This document shows, piece by piece, positions 11,513 through 21,900 of a stretch of 64,000 nt of DNA. Within the stretch, counting starts at the first letter, position 1. Each line of letters opens with the position of its first letter. Made by a program: the position numbers and the translations under genes. The stretch is taken from contig BLJB01000003.1 in assembly GCA_013423325.1 (NCBI GenBank), positions 124,001 through 188,000 on the forward strand. The letters run 5' to 3'. This DNA comes from Usnea hakonensis. Lineage: Eukaryota; Ascomycota; Lecanoromycetes; Lecanorales; Parmeliaceae. The notes beneath the pieces were generated by a model, which worked only from the letters and a program-made list of their open reading frames with translations, was not told where the DNA came from and did not search any database.

Positions 11513-13706
11513 ATGCCAAAGCAGAAAAAGATCGCATACAGAAAATGCCATCAGTGTCGAAAGGACAGACAGAAAGTCAGATGTCCCCATAATTATTATC
11601 GTCGGTGAGCTAATAAATTCTTGAAGTGCCTGCCAGAAAAGAGAGACTGGCCAGGACACAAATGCGACAGATGCCAGCATTATAATTATGAGTGTTCGGC
11701 CATGAGGACTAAAGGTGAAGAATCGTCGATGACGTCCAATGCTCGGGCAAGTAATTCACCAGACACTCCAAGTACGGCAGGCTCAGCTTCGCCTCCGATC
11801 CAGAGAAGCGAAATTCGCTGGTATTGGGATACCGTTTGGCTCACTTCGTATCCAAAGTCGCTAACTCATCTTAGCTTGCAGGATCTTGGAGATCTGCAGC
11901 AACTTCACATGATTTCATACGAAATTTGGGCGGACAAGGATGATGAACTGTTCTGGGAAATGAACGAATTTTTGGACAAAGCTCTCCGTAATGCGGAACA
12001 AGAAATGATGACTTGGGCACGGCAACACGAAGCCGATGGGCGGTACAGAGATGCCGAATATCTCATTCGCCGAGCGAATTCGGGTTCCCATGGGAAAGAT
12101 TCTCTTGAGCATACATGGTCTCATCTGAGTGAGGACGTCCTGCCTACGATGGTTTCCATCTATGAAAAAATGGGCGATTACACAGCAGCAGAAGTGTGCC
12201 AAGAAAAGCTAGTCAAACAGCTTTTTGCGAAAACTCCAGGCATCTCCAATTTCGAAAAACAGATTTTGGATCAGAGTCATGCGGTTACTGACCTTTCAAG
12301 ACTGCTCTCCAACTTCAAAAAACGGATTTTGGATCTGGCACCCGAATTTGGAGAAAATCCTCCCCCATACGAAGACGTGCCCATCACGTATCGGGCCGCG
12401 GTACTGGATATTAGTTCCCTAAATGACAGCCTGCTTGTGCAGGGCTTAATTCCCCTTGCGCCTCGAGAAGAAAAATTTTGTACGTCGTTCCATGTTGCTG
12501 CGAAGGAGAATGCGATCAACTTAGCCCGCCAACTTATCGAGATGGGTGCCGACGTCAACAGCGAAGATTGGAAATATCGCACACCGCTACACATAGCGGC
12601 GACATATGCGGGATTCGAAATGACAGACCTACTTCTAGACAACAAGGCCCAGGTTGAGGTTGTCGACGCCCTTGGTCATACACCAGTACACGCGGCAGTG
12701 TTAGGGAAGCGCCCCCAAGATACTGTACCTTACTTGATCAATGCCAAAGCGAAAGTTAATACCAGGACTCCATTTGGACACACAGCTTTGGATCTCGCTA
12801 TTGAACGCGACCTGCCAGCAATAGCATCGTTACTTCTTGAGCAAGGGGCCAACGTTGAAATGTCCGGTCTTGGAGAAGCGCCACTCTTCACCGCCCTACA
12901 TCACCAGAGAACCTGGGCTATTTATCTTCTTTTAGATAATGGCGCAAATCTGCTAGAAAAGAATGGAGAAGGATACAATGTGCTGGAGGTTGCTGTGAGA
13001 ATGAATCGAGAGTCCATTGTCCAGGTTTTGCTCGACCGTATTGAGAAACAAAGATCCGCATCCTACGAAGAGAATGAATACGAGGGGTCACTGACACTGC
13101 CTGACGCTATCGAAGAAGCCAATGTACCCATCGTAAAAATGCTGTTGAAGGCCCGTGTAGGCATCCACGCACGGGATCATAATGGTGACACAGCCCTGCA
13201 TCGAGCAATCATAAGTACGTACTTATCGCAGGTCGTTCTGGACTGTTAGCAACGGACGTGACGCGCATGTCATACTTCCGAGGCAACAGCAAAGTTCGGT
13301 CCCAAAACTTGTCTAGCAACTCCATTTCCTGACTTGAATTAGCAATGCTGACTTGGATAACGGCCTAGGGGGTTCAGAACTTGATGAGCGTATAGTCCAG
13401 CTGTTTCTGGAATACAGTGCTGATGGAATTGGACGAGCCAACGGGTATGGAGATACAGCCTTGCATCTCGCTGTAGAATTCGGTTGTCGAAAGATGCTCG
13501 TTATACTCCTGCGACACAAGCCTCATGAGCTCCCCGTCTTATGCCAGGTGAGAAACAGTGGTGGTCGAACACCTCTTGATATAGCACGAGCTTTGGCCAA
13601 GGGTAAGGAAGATCCTAGTGTCGAGATATCAGTTTTGTACCTGTTAGAGAACGCTTTAGAACTGAGCCATTCCTTTATCAACAACACGACTGCACACGGG
13701 AATTAG
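11513..13706 (+). CDS. Zn2Cys6-type zinc cluster fused to ankyrin repeats
   Basis: Proposed exons 11513-11575, 11627-13218 and 13343-13706 give 672 aa. Removal of a 51-nt intron (donor GTCAGA, acceptor TTGAAG) creates CHQCRKDRQKC followed by LPEKRDWPGHKCDRC and a final Cys, that is C-X2-C-X6-C ... C-X2-C-X6-C, a fungal binuclear cluster; without splicing the third Cys is displaced and the frame is lost. About 250 residues of mixed helix follow, then at least six ankyrin repeats from about residue 300 (for example YRTPLHIAATYAGFEMTDLL and GDTALHLAVEFGCRKML). The second intron junction is the weakest: donor 13219 (GTACTT) keeps the frame, while the better-looking donor 13215 does not. DNA binding is inferred; these fusions are uncharacterised. 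No fungal-specific regulatory domain is visible, so it is not a classical Gal4-type activator. Confidence 0.75.
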
Positions 13707-14630
13707 AAAACAACCATGGATAAGCGAACTCGTTTGATTGAATATCATAGTACCAGTGAAGGATGGGAGAGGAATGGAAGGAACTGAACCGCTTGTGTTC
13801 TCCCTCTGATTACAATGACGGTGAAAATCCAGCGAAGTAGTACCCGGTGATACGTCATACCTAATGAAACAGAAGTCATAGAAGTTGATGAATCAGCATA
13901 CATAGAACGGTACTTGAATAGTCAAAGAAATCCACTCATTCCGAGGTTGAATGCTAACATGCAATGCAGTGCGTCTCTACTTCAAAAAGAAGCCGAGCAA
14001 CGCCAGCTAGGGATAGCATTGGTGGATATAAATGACATAAAGGGGTTGCAGTTCAGTATACGTATTAATTCAGTGAGTTTGTGGTTGCAAAAATGGGTTT
14101 CGGGGGGAATTTCGACCCCGCTACGGCTCACTACGGCTCACGACAGACAACTTGTTGAAAGGGAAAGCGGTGAGAAGAGCGTTAACCATTCTTGCAGAAC
14201 GACACGGATGGAGAACAGCCACGGCTTGGGTGGCACCTCCACTGAGATATGTATGAGGCGGTTCTCACATCCTCCTTCCAGGACACAAACACAATCGATG
14301 AATCGCACATCCATCCATACTGGTGTTCCATCTCTTTATTGCACTCGTGCGTCATTCCCGCGTCACTTTCCAGGCCACACTCCGTCCTCTTTCATCTTTT
14401 CAGTGATACCCATTGTATACGGCCCCAGATCTTGAATGTGACGAAGACTATGAATCTCCTTGTGCTAAGTAAGCACGGTTAGCCGGTTGCTCCTTCCTTT
14501 GGTGTTTGGTGGAGTACTCATACTAGGTCAACGGCCCACTGAGCCCACGCCACTGGATCTTCCGTGCGGATCCTGAGATCGCTGTACGTGGTGAGCGGAG
14601 AAGAAGATGGATAGTCACAAGATAAGCTTA
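13707..14630. other. intergenic region
   Basis: One 173-codon plus-strand frame (13914-14435) lacks a convincing start context, domain or composition. I found no RNA gene. The region lies between two convergent genes. Confidence 0.45.
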
Positions 14631-15289
14631 CTAGTCGATACATCCCTTAGGTATCCAACGGACAGTACTCGTACGATTGTTTAGCGTCGCGACAGCTTCG
14701 TTGGTAGGAAGAGAAGGGCGAGTAGTTGCCGGAGCAGCGGTTGGGTGGTAAGGATGCTCAATGGCTGTTGGTGCCCTAGCTTGTATGAGGTTCCGGAGAT
14801 GCTTTGCTTTAATCTCAATAGCGTCGGTGGTATCAGAGACACGGCGCTTGCGCTTTTGTTTGACGATTGTCCTATGATTGGTGTTGCCACGCGGATTGAT
14901 AGTCGCAGGTGGGTTGGAAGTGCTGAAATTATGAGCTGGAAAGACGGACTGGCGGGCGGTCTGGGCATCAGGCCGTGCCAATGCTGTCTGAATTCCTGGT
15001 GTGACAGGTAGCGCCGGTGGTAAAATGTCAGGTTTTGTGAATGGCCTATTTGATCAATTAGTAAATTGAAAGGACTGTAGCTAGTACAGAATTCTTACAA
15101 CACTCCTTCAGCTTGGCATTCGACGACTTTTAAATCAAAGTATGCACACCGCATGCATCTACCCGATTGATGTCTTACAATGCAGACTTCATTACTCTTG
15201 ACACACTGTAGAGAATGAAGACTCAGTAAGTTTATCGAAATGGAAGTAACCTGCCTATGATGAAGAATGGGACTTCCAGACCAAGTCAC
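14631..15289 (-). CDS. partial gene, cysteine-cluster protein, 5' end unresolved
   Basis: Two minus-strand exons are well linked: up to 15099, then 15045-14631, with a phase-consistent 53-nt intron (GTAAGA ... AATAG). The upstream exon reads CVKSNEVCIVRH then GRCMRCAYFDLKVVEC, i.e. C-X6-C-X8-C-X2-C-X9-C, resembling the second half of a fungal Cys-cluster. A strong acceptor (CTCTACAG before 15205) suggests another intron upstream, but the frame also stays open through it to 15289, so that border is uncertain. The downstream exon is Pro/Thr-rich with a basic VKQKRKRR patch and ends at a TAG/TGA-free border at 14631. No ATG is found in frame upstream, so a first exon, probably between 15300 and 16020, is missing from this call. 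Confidence 0.45.
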
Positions 15290-16547
15290 AAGGCGCAGCT
15301 GAGAGCCTGCCCTGTTTATAGATCGTCAACGCGCATTTAGTCGCGTAATTTCCATAATTCTCGAATGTTACGCCTTGGAGGTACGATGGTCGCGGTAGAG
15401 GCTGTGTATCTAGGACCATTGCTGCGGAAGAGGTAGAGATGCGGTGTTTTCATAGGAAGTGGAAGATTCTTCACGACGACTCACCGAAAAGGACGCTAAA
15501 CGGCATTGAGGATAGTTTGGTAACAGGATCAACACAAAGACTCCGAAGTCATTGAACACGTTTCCTTCTACAGACCCCTCAGGAGTGAATACAGAATCCT
15601 TCAAAGGTAGAACAGTCAACTCTAGCTTTGAGAACGAAACCATGTATCACAGTAATCGTGGATCTCGGAGCAAGCCAACCATGACCACTCCATGCCCTTC
15701 AGCTCATTCAGTCGAGCTCTAGCAACGTCTTGAAGGTGCCAGTCGCCTTCTACAGAAGAGCAGCTACCGACGTCGGTGTCCTGCCAGGCAACTCCCAGGA
15801 ATGAAGCCGACAATCCCCGCCTGGCCACTCCGTTGGCAAATTTCCATTCATTGGATGAGGAGAACGGTTTCTCTCTCTGAAGAGGATCACGCGATGTGAC
15901 TCTCCTGTCAACCGTTGTCCGGGTTCATTCTTATCACTCTTCCTTTGCAAATGATTAGAGTCCGCTCCAGCCATCCCAAAAAGAAGGGAGGGAGTCATAA
16001 CCAAAATGTCATCGAAAGCTCGACTAGCCGATAGCTACTTACTCACTTATGTAGGTAGTAAGCAACTGATTAGGAAAAAAAGGGGTTGGAGATGAAGTTG
16101 ATTCTACCTTTTCGCGCGATGCCGGAGATGGCCAAGTGCGTGTCGCATGTCGATACCTTACCTTAGGCTCCGGGGGCTAGATACCCTAGAGGATAGGCGC
16201 CAATAGGGGGAGCCCAAATGCCCCAGAGCATACTTTAACTTTCTGGTCACGCTTTTTTGTTTCCTGCTTCAGTATCGCAGTCATCATGTTCTGATCGATC
16301 TTCCATTGATTAATTTTCTATATGCCATCAGGTCCGTCAAAACTTTATCTGAATAACCTAAGGCGACCTCTACGCGAGAGCTGTCCCCATCTCCAATCCT
16401 CGGTGGCCTCAAACCTGCCGCAAAATTCCAGCATGATGTCTCGTCTTCCAATATTCTTATTCAACCAACAAACTCCAAATCCATCAAAATTCATCACCGA
16501 CAATAAGTACGTGTGCAACCGAGCCAACGTAAGCGGTAGCGGAAGGT
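15290..16547. other. intergenic region, possible missing 5' exon
   Basis: Three overlapping short minus-strand frames (15410-15643, 15622-15828, 15750-16004) have no recognisable content; one may contribute the missing first exon of the Cys-cluster gene. From about 16020 to 16547 nothing protein-like is seen except the antisense of the small secreted protein's 3' UTR. Confidence 0.4.
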
Positions 16548-16958
16548 TTATTTGCAAGTCACAGAGACTTGTGCCTGAGGGGGATCCAGGTCCGAAGTCG
16601 GACCTATATTCGTCACACTGCCATGGACGCCTATGAAAGTACAATTGTATTGATCACTAGCTGGGTCGATCGAATAGACGACGAGCTTATTCGCTGTTGA
16701 CAACATACATTAGTCGCCTATATAAATCTCTGCTGGAGACGAGCTTTCAATGGGGTTCAAGGGATATTCAAGAGACTTACTGATTTGAACAGCTTTGTTG
16801 TTTTCAGGAATGCTCAGAGTGTAGCTTGGGTAGGGAAGTTTCTCTCCGTACCCACTCATCGTAAATTTTGCGTCGCTTACTGTGCGAGCTTCAACTGATC
16901 GAGTAGAGGCTGTCGTGACGAGGACCGTCAAAGCGGCAGAGATGGTGAAGACCTTCAT
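16548..16958 (-). CDS. small secreted protein, two cysteines
   Basis: Exons 16958-16781 and 16693-16548 are joined across an 87-nt intron (GTAAGT ... CAACAG) to give 107 aa. The N-terminus MKVFTISAALTVLVTTAS is a signal peptide, with likely cleavage after an Ala near residue 17-24. The mature part is about 85 residues: a Tyr/Pro-rich half (KLPYPSYTLSIPENN) and, from exon 2, a beta-rich half with YNCTFIG and VSVTCK, whose two Cys could form one disulfide; NCT is also an N-glycosylation sequon. The true C-terminus depends on splicing, since reading through the donor gives an early stop. No homologous family comes to mind. Size and secretion suit an apoplastic or surface protein; an effector role is only a possibility. 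Confidence 0.75.
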
Positions 16959-17737
16959 ATTGCGATGATGAGAAGGTAGACAGAAGCTTGTGTTTGTGAT
17001 TGAAATGGTGCGAGGATAAGCAGGTTATATCCTTCTTCTAGCCCACACGGAGATTCTCGTCTTACTCAGCTTACCAGTCAGACGTTCTTGCATAATTATT
17101 CTACCCCGCACGAATCTAGATCACATAGTCAGGATAACCAGCAATCGACCCACGTGCGACTTCACACAGAACATAAGAAATATCTCGTGGGACCTAGTCA
17201 TGTTTTCTTAGAGAGTTGATTGCCGACTTAAGACTCTCGTAGCGCTTCCATAGCCATGTTGCTCTGGTGTTGTCTCGAAGTGGCGTGTCAGGTTGGTCGA
17301 AGAATCATCCAATCATGTCAAGGTTTCCCAAATTTTCTGTCCTACGATGCACAGGAGAAGAGGAGAACAAGAGGAGAGAAACCGAGAAAAGGACGAAAAG
17401 AGAGCTCATTGGCTTGATGGAAGCACCGTTACGGCAGGACTGAATCTCCTAGAAAGTCCTATCAAGATTTGATTGGTCACCGGTCAACTGCATGCATTGC
17501 GGCTCTTGATTGTACTACTAATTGTTTCAAAAATTTCCCTGCCAGTTGTCTCTTCCCAAACTACTTGGTCTGTAACAAATGGTGCAGACATTGTTTCCAA
17601 TTGATTATTTCCATTGGTCTTCCCGTCTATCTCGCTTTTACAGAGAAGTACAAGCCCACGGCAATCCCCAATAAAGCTTTATTTCTAACACTCCACGTCC
17701 GTTCAAGAGCAGTCACGCAAGATCTCCGCAGCCAGGC
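16959..17737. other. divergent intergenic region
   Basis: Region between the small secreted protein (minus) and the coiled-coil gene (plus). A TATAAC sequence on the minus strand at 17029-17024 lies about 65 bases upstream of the secreted protein's ATG and is a plausible TATA element. No further gene was found; a short open frame at 17469-17741 is not supported. Confidence 0.4.
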
Positions 17738-18559
17738 ATGAAGAAACATGCAGTAGAAAATTATTCGCCATGGGAGACGGATCAAGAAAGGGCTAGCATA
17801 CAAAAAACCACGGAGAAAGCCCAGACGAAGACAACGACCCATCTTCCAACAAAGCACGCAGCGCAACACCATCCTTCAGCTACAATTGAATCAACACTAG
17901 CCATCCGTACTCGTGCGTCAATCTTGGACAAGGAAGCATTCCCACCTCTCCCCACTATGACACCTTCCACAGCCCCCCAACCTGTGAAACAAGACAATCG
18001 GCACCCACCAAAACCAAAACCCAACCCCCCACTACCCCCACCATCCACAAAAGCCCAAAAGCTCGCAATCCTATCTTCCGAGCTGGACCGTCGCCAAAAC
18101 ACCCGTTCCAAAATCGAGCGTCAGCTCGATGCCTGCTTGCAAGAAATATCCACCCACCCCTCCAAGCAGCCGGACATTGAAAATCAGCGCAGGAAACGTC
18201 TCTCAGAGCTTCTGAAACCGCAGCACGACGAGAAGCCGAAAAACCTCAACACCAGACTGCAAAAAAGGGCCACGACGGCCGAAGATGCCGAAGCCCAAGA
18301 AATGCGGGATATACATCTGCAGTACGAAAGCGGCGCCGTCGAACCACCGGACAAGAAGATGGTGGATGCGTTTTTTGGCATCATCGCTGATATGGAACGG
18401 CAGATTGTCATGGCTGATGAGGTGAATAAGGGTGCGAGGGAGAGGGAGGGGGAGCTGGATGAGGAGCTTTATAGGGCGCATTGTGCGGTGTTTGAGATGG
18501 AGGATGAGATTGAGGAGGTGAGGATGGGGATGGAGGGGGGAGGTACTTGGGAGGGATAG
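17738..18559 (+). CDS. hypothetical Pro-rich coiled-coil protein
   Basis: A single-exon frame of 273 aa with a good ATG. Residues 1-100 are Lys/Thr/Pro-rich and disordered, with a Pro tract (PNPPLPPPS near residue 90). Residues 105-180 form a basic helix (LAILSSELDRRQNTRSKIER), and residues 215-265 an acidic coiled coil (MERQIVMADEVNKGARERE, ELDEELYRAHCAVFEMEDEI). No enzyme motif or signal peptide is present. A 191-codon frame on the opposite strand (18203-18778) overlaps it but is Pro/Ser/His low-complexity and is rejected. Function unknown; a scaffold or nuclear role is not demonstrable. Confidence 0.6.
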   Translation: MKKHAVENYSPWETDQERASIQKTTEKAQTKTTTHLPTKHAAQHHPSATIESTLAIRTRASILDKEAFPPLPTMTPSTAPQPVKQDNRHPPKPKPNPPLPPPSTKAQKLAILSSELDRRQNTRSKIERQLDACLQEISTHPSKQPDIENQRRKRLSELLKPQHDEKPKNLNTRLQKRATTAEDAEAQEMRDIHLQYESGAVEPPDKKMVDAFFGIIADMERQIVMADEVNKGAREREGELDEELYRAHCAVFEMEDEIEEVRMGMEGGGTWEG

Positions 18560-18908
18560 TGGGGGACCGTGGGGTGGAGGGTCGTGAGAAGGGGAAGAGG
18601 AGGGGGGGCGGCGTGGGAGAGGGGAGGGGGAAGAGAGTGTAAGAGTAGAGGGATGGGGGCGATGAATGGGTGGGGAAAAGTCGTTTGACGTGGACGAAAA
18701 ACATGTTTGGCAAAGCTGGGAAGAATGCGAAGAGCTAGGTTTTCCAGAGAGACCAAAGCCCAGCCAGCAGTCGCCCACATGGATGAGTTCAGATTCTCTT
18801 TTAAATAGCTAGAATATCTTGCGACACGAAAAAGGCCCATGCGCCAACGCTATGCAATATCCAAGGTCTTTTCGTACAAGTACTCCTACATAACCGTTTT
18901 GGCACATA
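18560..18908. other. G-rich convergent intergenic spacer
   Basis: A strongly purine-biased stretch (18560-18660, runs of G and GGGAGAGG) follows the coiled-coil gene and separates it from the convergent RAD2 stop. It probably serves as overlapping 3' UTRs. No gene seen. Confidence 0.45.
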
Positions 18909-21900
18909 TCACGACCGAGTTTTCTCCTTCCTACGTCGTTTGGTACCGCCTTTAGCACTGCGATGGCCACTTTTCCGCGATTTTGTATGAGCACCGTATT
19001 CATCATGGTCATCCTCGCTGTCGTTGTTGGAACCGGATGCAGAGACTGGAGCAGGTCGCTTCTTCGACTTGCGCTGCCGGCTTTCTCTCGGCTCAGCAGC
19101 GGCATTACCATTGCCAACCGGTGCGGGCTCTACGTCCACTCCAGCAACGTTCTCATCTTCGCCCACGGTCCGATTCCTGGCTTGTTCGTGTAGTCTTCCC
19201 AGTGCAGTCTCCATCCTCTTACTTTTGCCATCCAGCCTCCGTCTTGGTGCAAATGCAGAGCCACCCCCGCCATTCGGGTTGCCCCCAACTCCAACGCCAC
19301 CACCGAAGAATTGCGTGATATTCGCTTGTGTTCCTTCGTTCTCCCTACGATTCATGTCCTTGATGACAGGCACTAAGACTTCATCCGTCCTCTCTTGAGT
19401 CCACCCAATCGTGGCCATGAGGAAAGACCTCAGAGCATCCAAGTCAGGTACGCCCCATTGAAAAGGCGAAGGATCTTTATCAACTTCCGGGTGCAGATAA
19501 GCTTGGTCGACGCGCAGATCTGGGAAAACGGCGGGTAGGAAAAGCTTGGAGGCATTCTTTCTGAACTTGCGGCGGAATGGGTTTGCAGCGTCTTCTGCAG
19601 ATAGCTTTTGGCCCATCTGTACTGTGCCCCACCACTCTGAGAATTGCTCAAGCGTTTCAAACTCTGACAGTATTTCCAAGGCTGTAACTGGACCAACATT
19701 TGGTAAACCCTCGGTGTAATCACTGCCTAGTAGATGGGCTATGCGGATGAGCTTTTGACGATCAAGAGAATACTCTTTTACGAGGTCTGAAGAGAGATAA
19801 CACTCGACAAATTTGGCTTGATTGAACATGTTCTTATAGACGCGTGTGCCGCCGAATAGGAAGACGTCAGAATCGTCAGTCACAATACCGTCAACGATGC
19901 CAAGGTTGACAAGTTCGGCGCATTGAGCTTCTGCTTCCATAGGCGCAGTGACATAAGGTAGGCCAAAGAGCTTGAGGAGTTGTTGGCACTCTGTGACCAT
20001 GATATGCGTGACCTCGTCGGCGTCACGGCGATCTTTCTTTTGCTGGTTGCGAAGCTGGCGTAATTCTTTCTCGTAGTCCTCAGCGTTTTGCAATTGAGAT
20101 TTCGAATTCAGTGTGGACGCAAACCGCGCATGCTCTTCTGCCTCAATAGCGAGTTGCCTCATTAAATCCTCTTCTTCGGGGTCGGAGTACATGTCTTCAT
20201 CCCCTGCTGGCAGATCTTCGAGCCCTGGGCCAGCAGAAGATTGGTCTCTCGGGAGAGAGGGTGACGGTTGCATTTCACTGTTCGGAAACGCAACGGATTC
20301 TTGTGGTGGCTTCGTAGAGCCTGTGATACCGACATTCTCAAACTCAGGTGAAAGGGATCCCGGCTGGTCCTGCAAATTGTCCCCAGCTGGTTCTTGGGCA
20401 TCATTTCCAATCCGTGGACTTCTCCGCCCTTCGGACTCACTCTCAGACCACTCTACCAGCTCTTCGCTATCTGAATGGTGTCCTGTGGCTTTTTCTTCCC
20501 TGGTCTTAACCTTTTGCTCTTGATCATCACCGACATTCGATTCACTAGGAGGCAAATCTGATGACGGAGGCTCGGCTATAATCAGATCTGCGACATCTCC
20601 CATGCTGACTTCAGAGTCAATCGGCCGGCTGGTTCCCATAATGACATCGTCCTCATTACCTTCATCTGATGACTCAACATCAATGATCTCGTCAATACTT
20701 TCCCTTGGAGCTTCGAGATCGATGACTTCCCCGGTCTCCTGCCGCTTCAGGACTGCAGCGCGATGAGAAGAGTGGGATCGACGGTCCAGGTTCCCACCTT
20801 CGTACTGCCTCTCTTCTATAGCTTTTTGTACGGCAGTAGCTTCACGGATGTCACCGGAGAACCAGGGTGGAAGTGGCTGCGCGGGCTTTTCCTTTTCAGA
20901 CTCTTTCTCGAAGCCTCCTGCTGGCTCTGCCGGCGTCTGCTTCCTCTTTCTTCCCAGTATCGACGTGCCTAGGTTTAAGGATTCGAACGGTAGTGGACCA
21001 TCAAAGGTGGCTGGAAGCGAGGACGCGGCCTGCGATGGGGGCATTTTACCAGTAGCCGTCGGCTCAGCTTGTGGAGAGGTCAATGTTTGATGACCTTCCG
21101 ACGTTTTGTGTCTCTCCTTTAAGCCAAGCGCTTCCTGGGGTTTGTGCTTGGTCATCCTGGGTTTCGCCATTACAGTCTGCGAGGCAAGGTCGTCATCATC
21201 ATCACTCTCGTCCACAAAAGGCCTAGGGGCTGACCCATGGGCTCTTGCGTTTGCTAGATGGGCAAAGTCGCGACCAGCTTTGGCATTTTTATGGTTGAAC
21301 TCCAGCGGCTGGTCGATTCTAGGGCCTGCGGAGGCCGAGTTCAAGAACGAAGGCATGTCCATATCATCAGCTGAATCATTCTCTGGATTTTCAAGAGACA
21401 TTGCAATCGCTCGCTTGAGATCATCCTCATCCTCTGTAGGAACCAGTACATCCTCGAAGAGATCGTCTACATCCTTGTCATCAGCCTCAACACGTTCATT
21501 CGTGTGCTGTGGGACAAAGAGCGAGTCTGGTTCGGCTTCAGTCAGATCCAGACCCGCTGCTGCTCTCTTTACACCCACCGCCTCCATTCTTGCTTCGTAC
21601 AGAGCCTGTCTGCGTTTTTTGAGCTCCTCTGATTCGAAGGGAACACTATCATCGTTTGCGTTTGTTGACCGGTTTGGACGTCTAGGCAAACGGTTCAAAC
21701 CTTCGATCGGAACATCCTCGAACCCATCATCCTCAAATGCTTCATCTTCCTCGATATGATCGTCTTCCTTTCCAAAACCTTCCACGTCTATCGGTTTGTT
21801 TCGCTCTCCCTCCCCCCTGTTACTCACCACTCCCAATGCCCATCCACCCTCAACACCATCATTCTTCACAAGCACATATTCCTTTCCCTTTTCTCCTGCA

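Noticed and set aside
14095..14125. GGTCGAAATTCC-like sequence on the minus strand resembling a tRNA T-arm
   Set aside because: Loop and stem lengths are wrong and no acceptor, D or anticodon arm can be built upstream.
13914..14435. 173-codon plus-strand frame
   Set aside because: No recognisable domain, poor start context and no splice continuation.
18203..18840. Overlapping minus-strand frames of 100-190 codons
   Set aside because: Low-complexity Pro/Ser/His composition, antisense to the coiled-coil gene and its G-rich 3' flank; no domain.
21106..21759. 217-codon plus-strand frame within RAD2
   Set aside because: Ser-rich shadow of the acidic RAD2 spacer region on the opposite strand.
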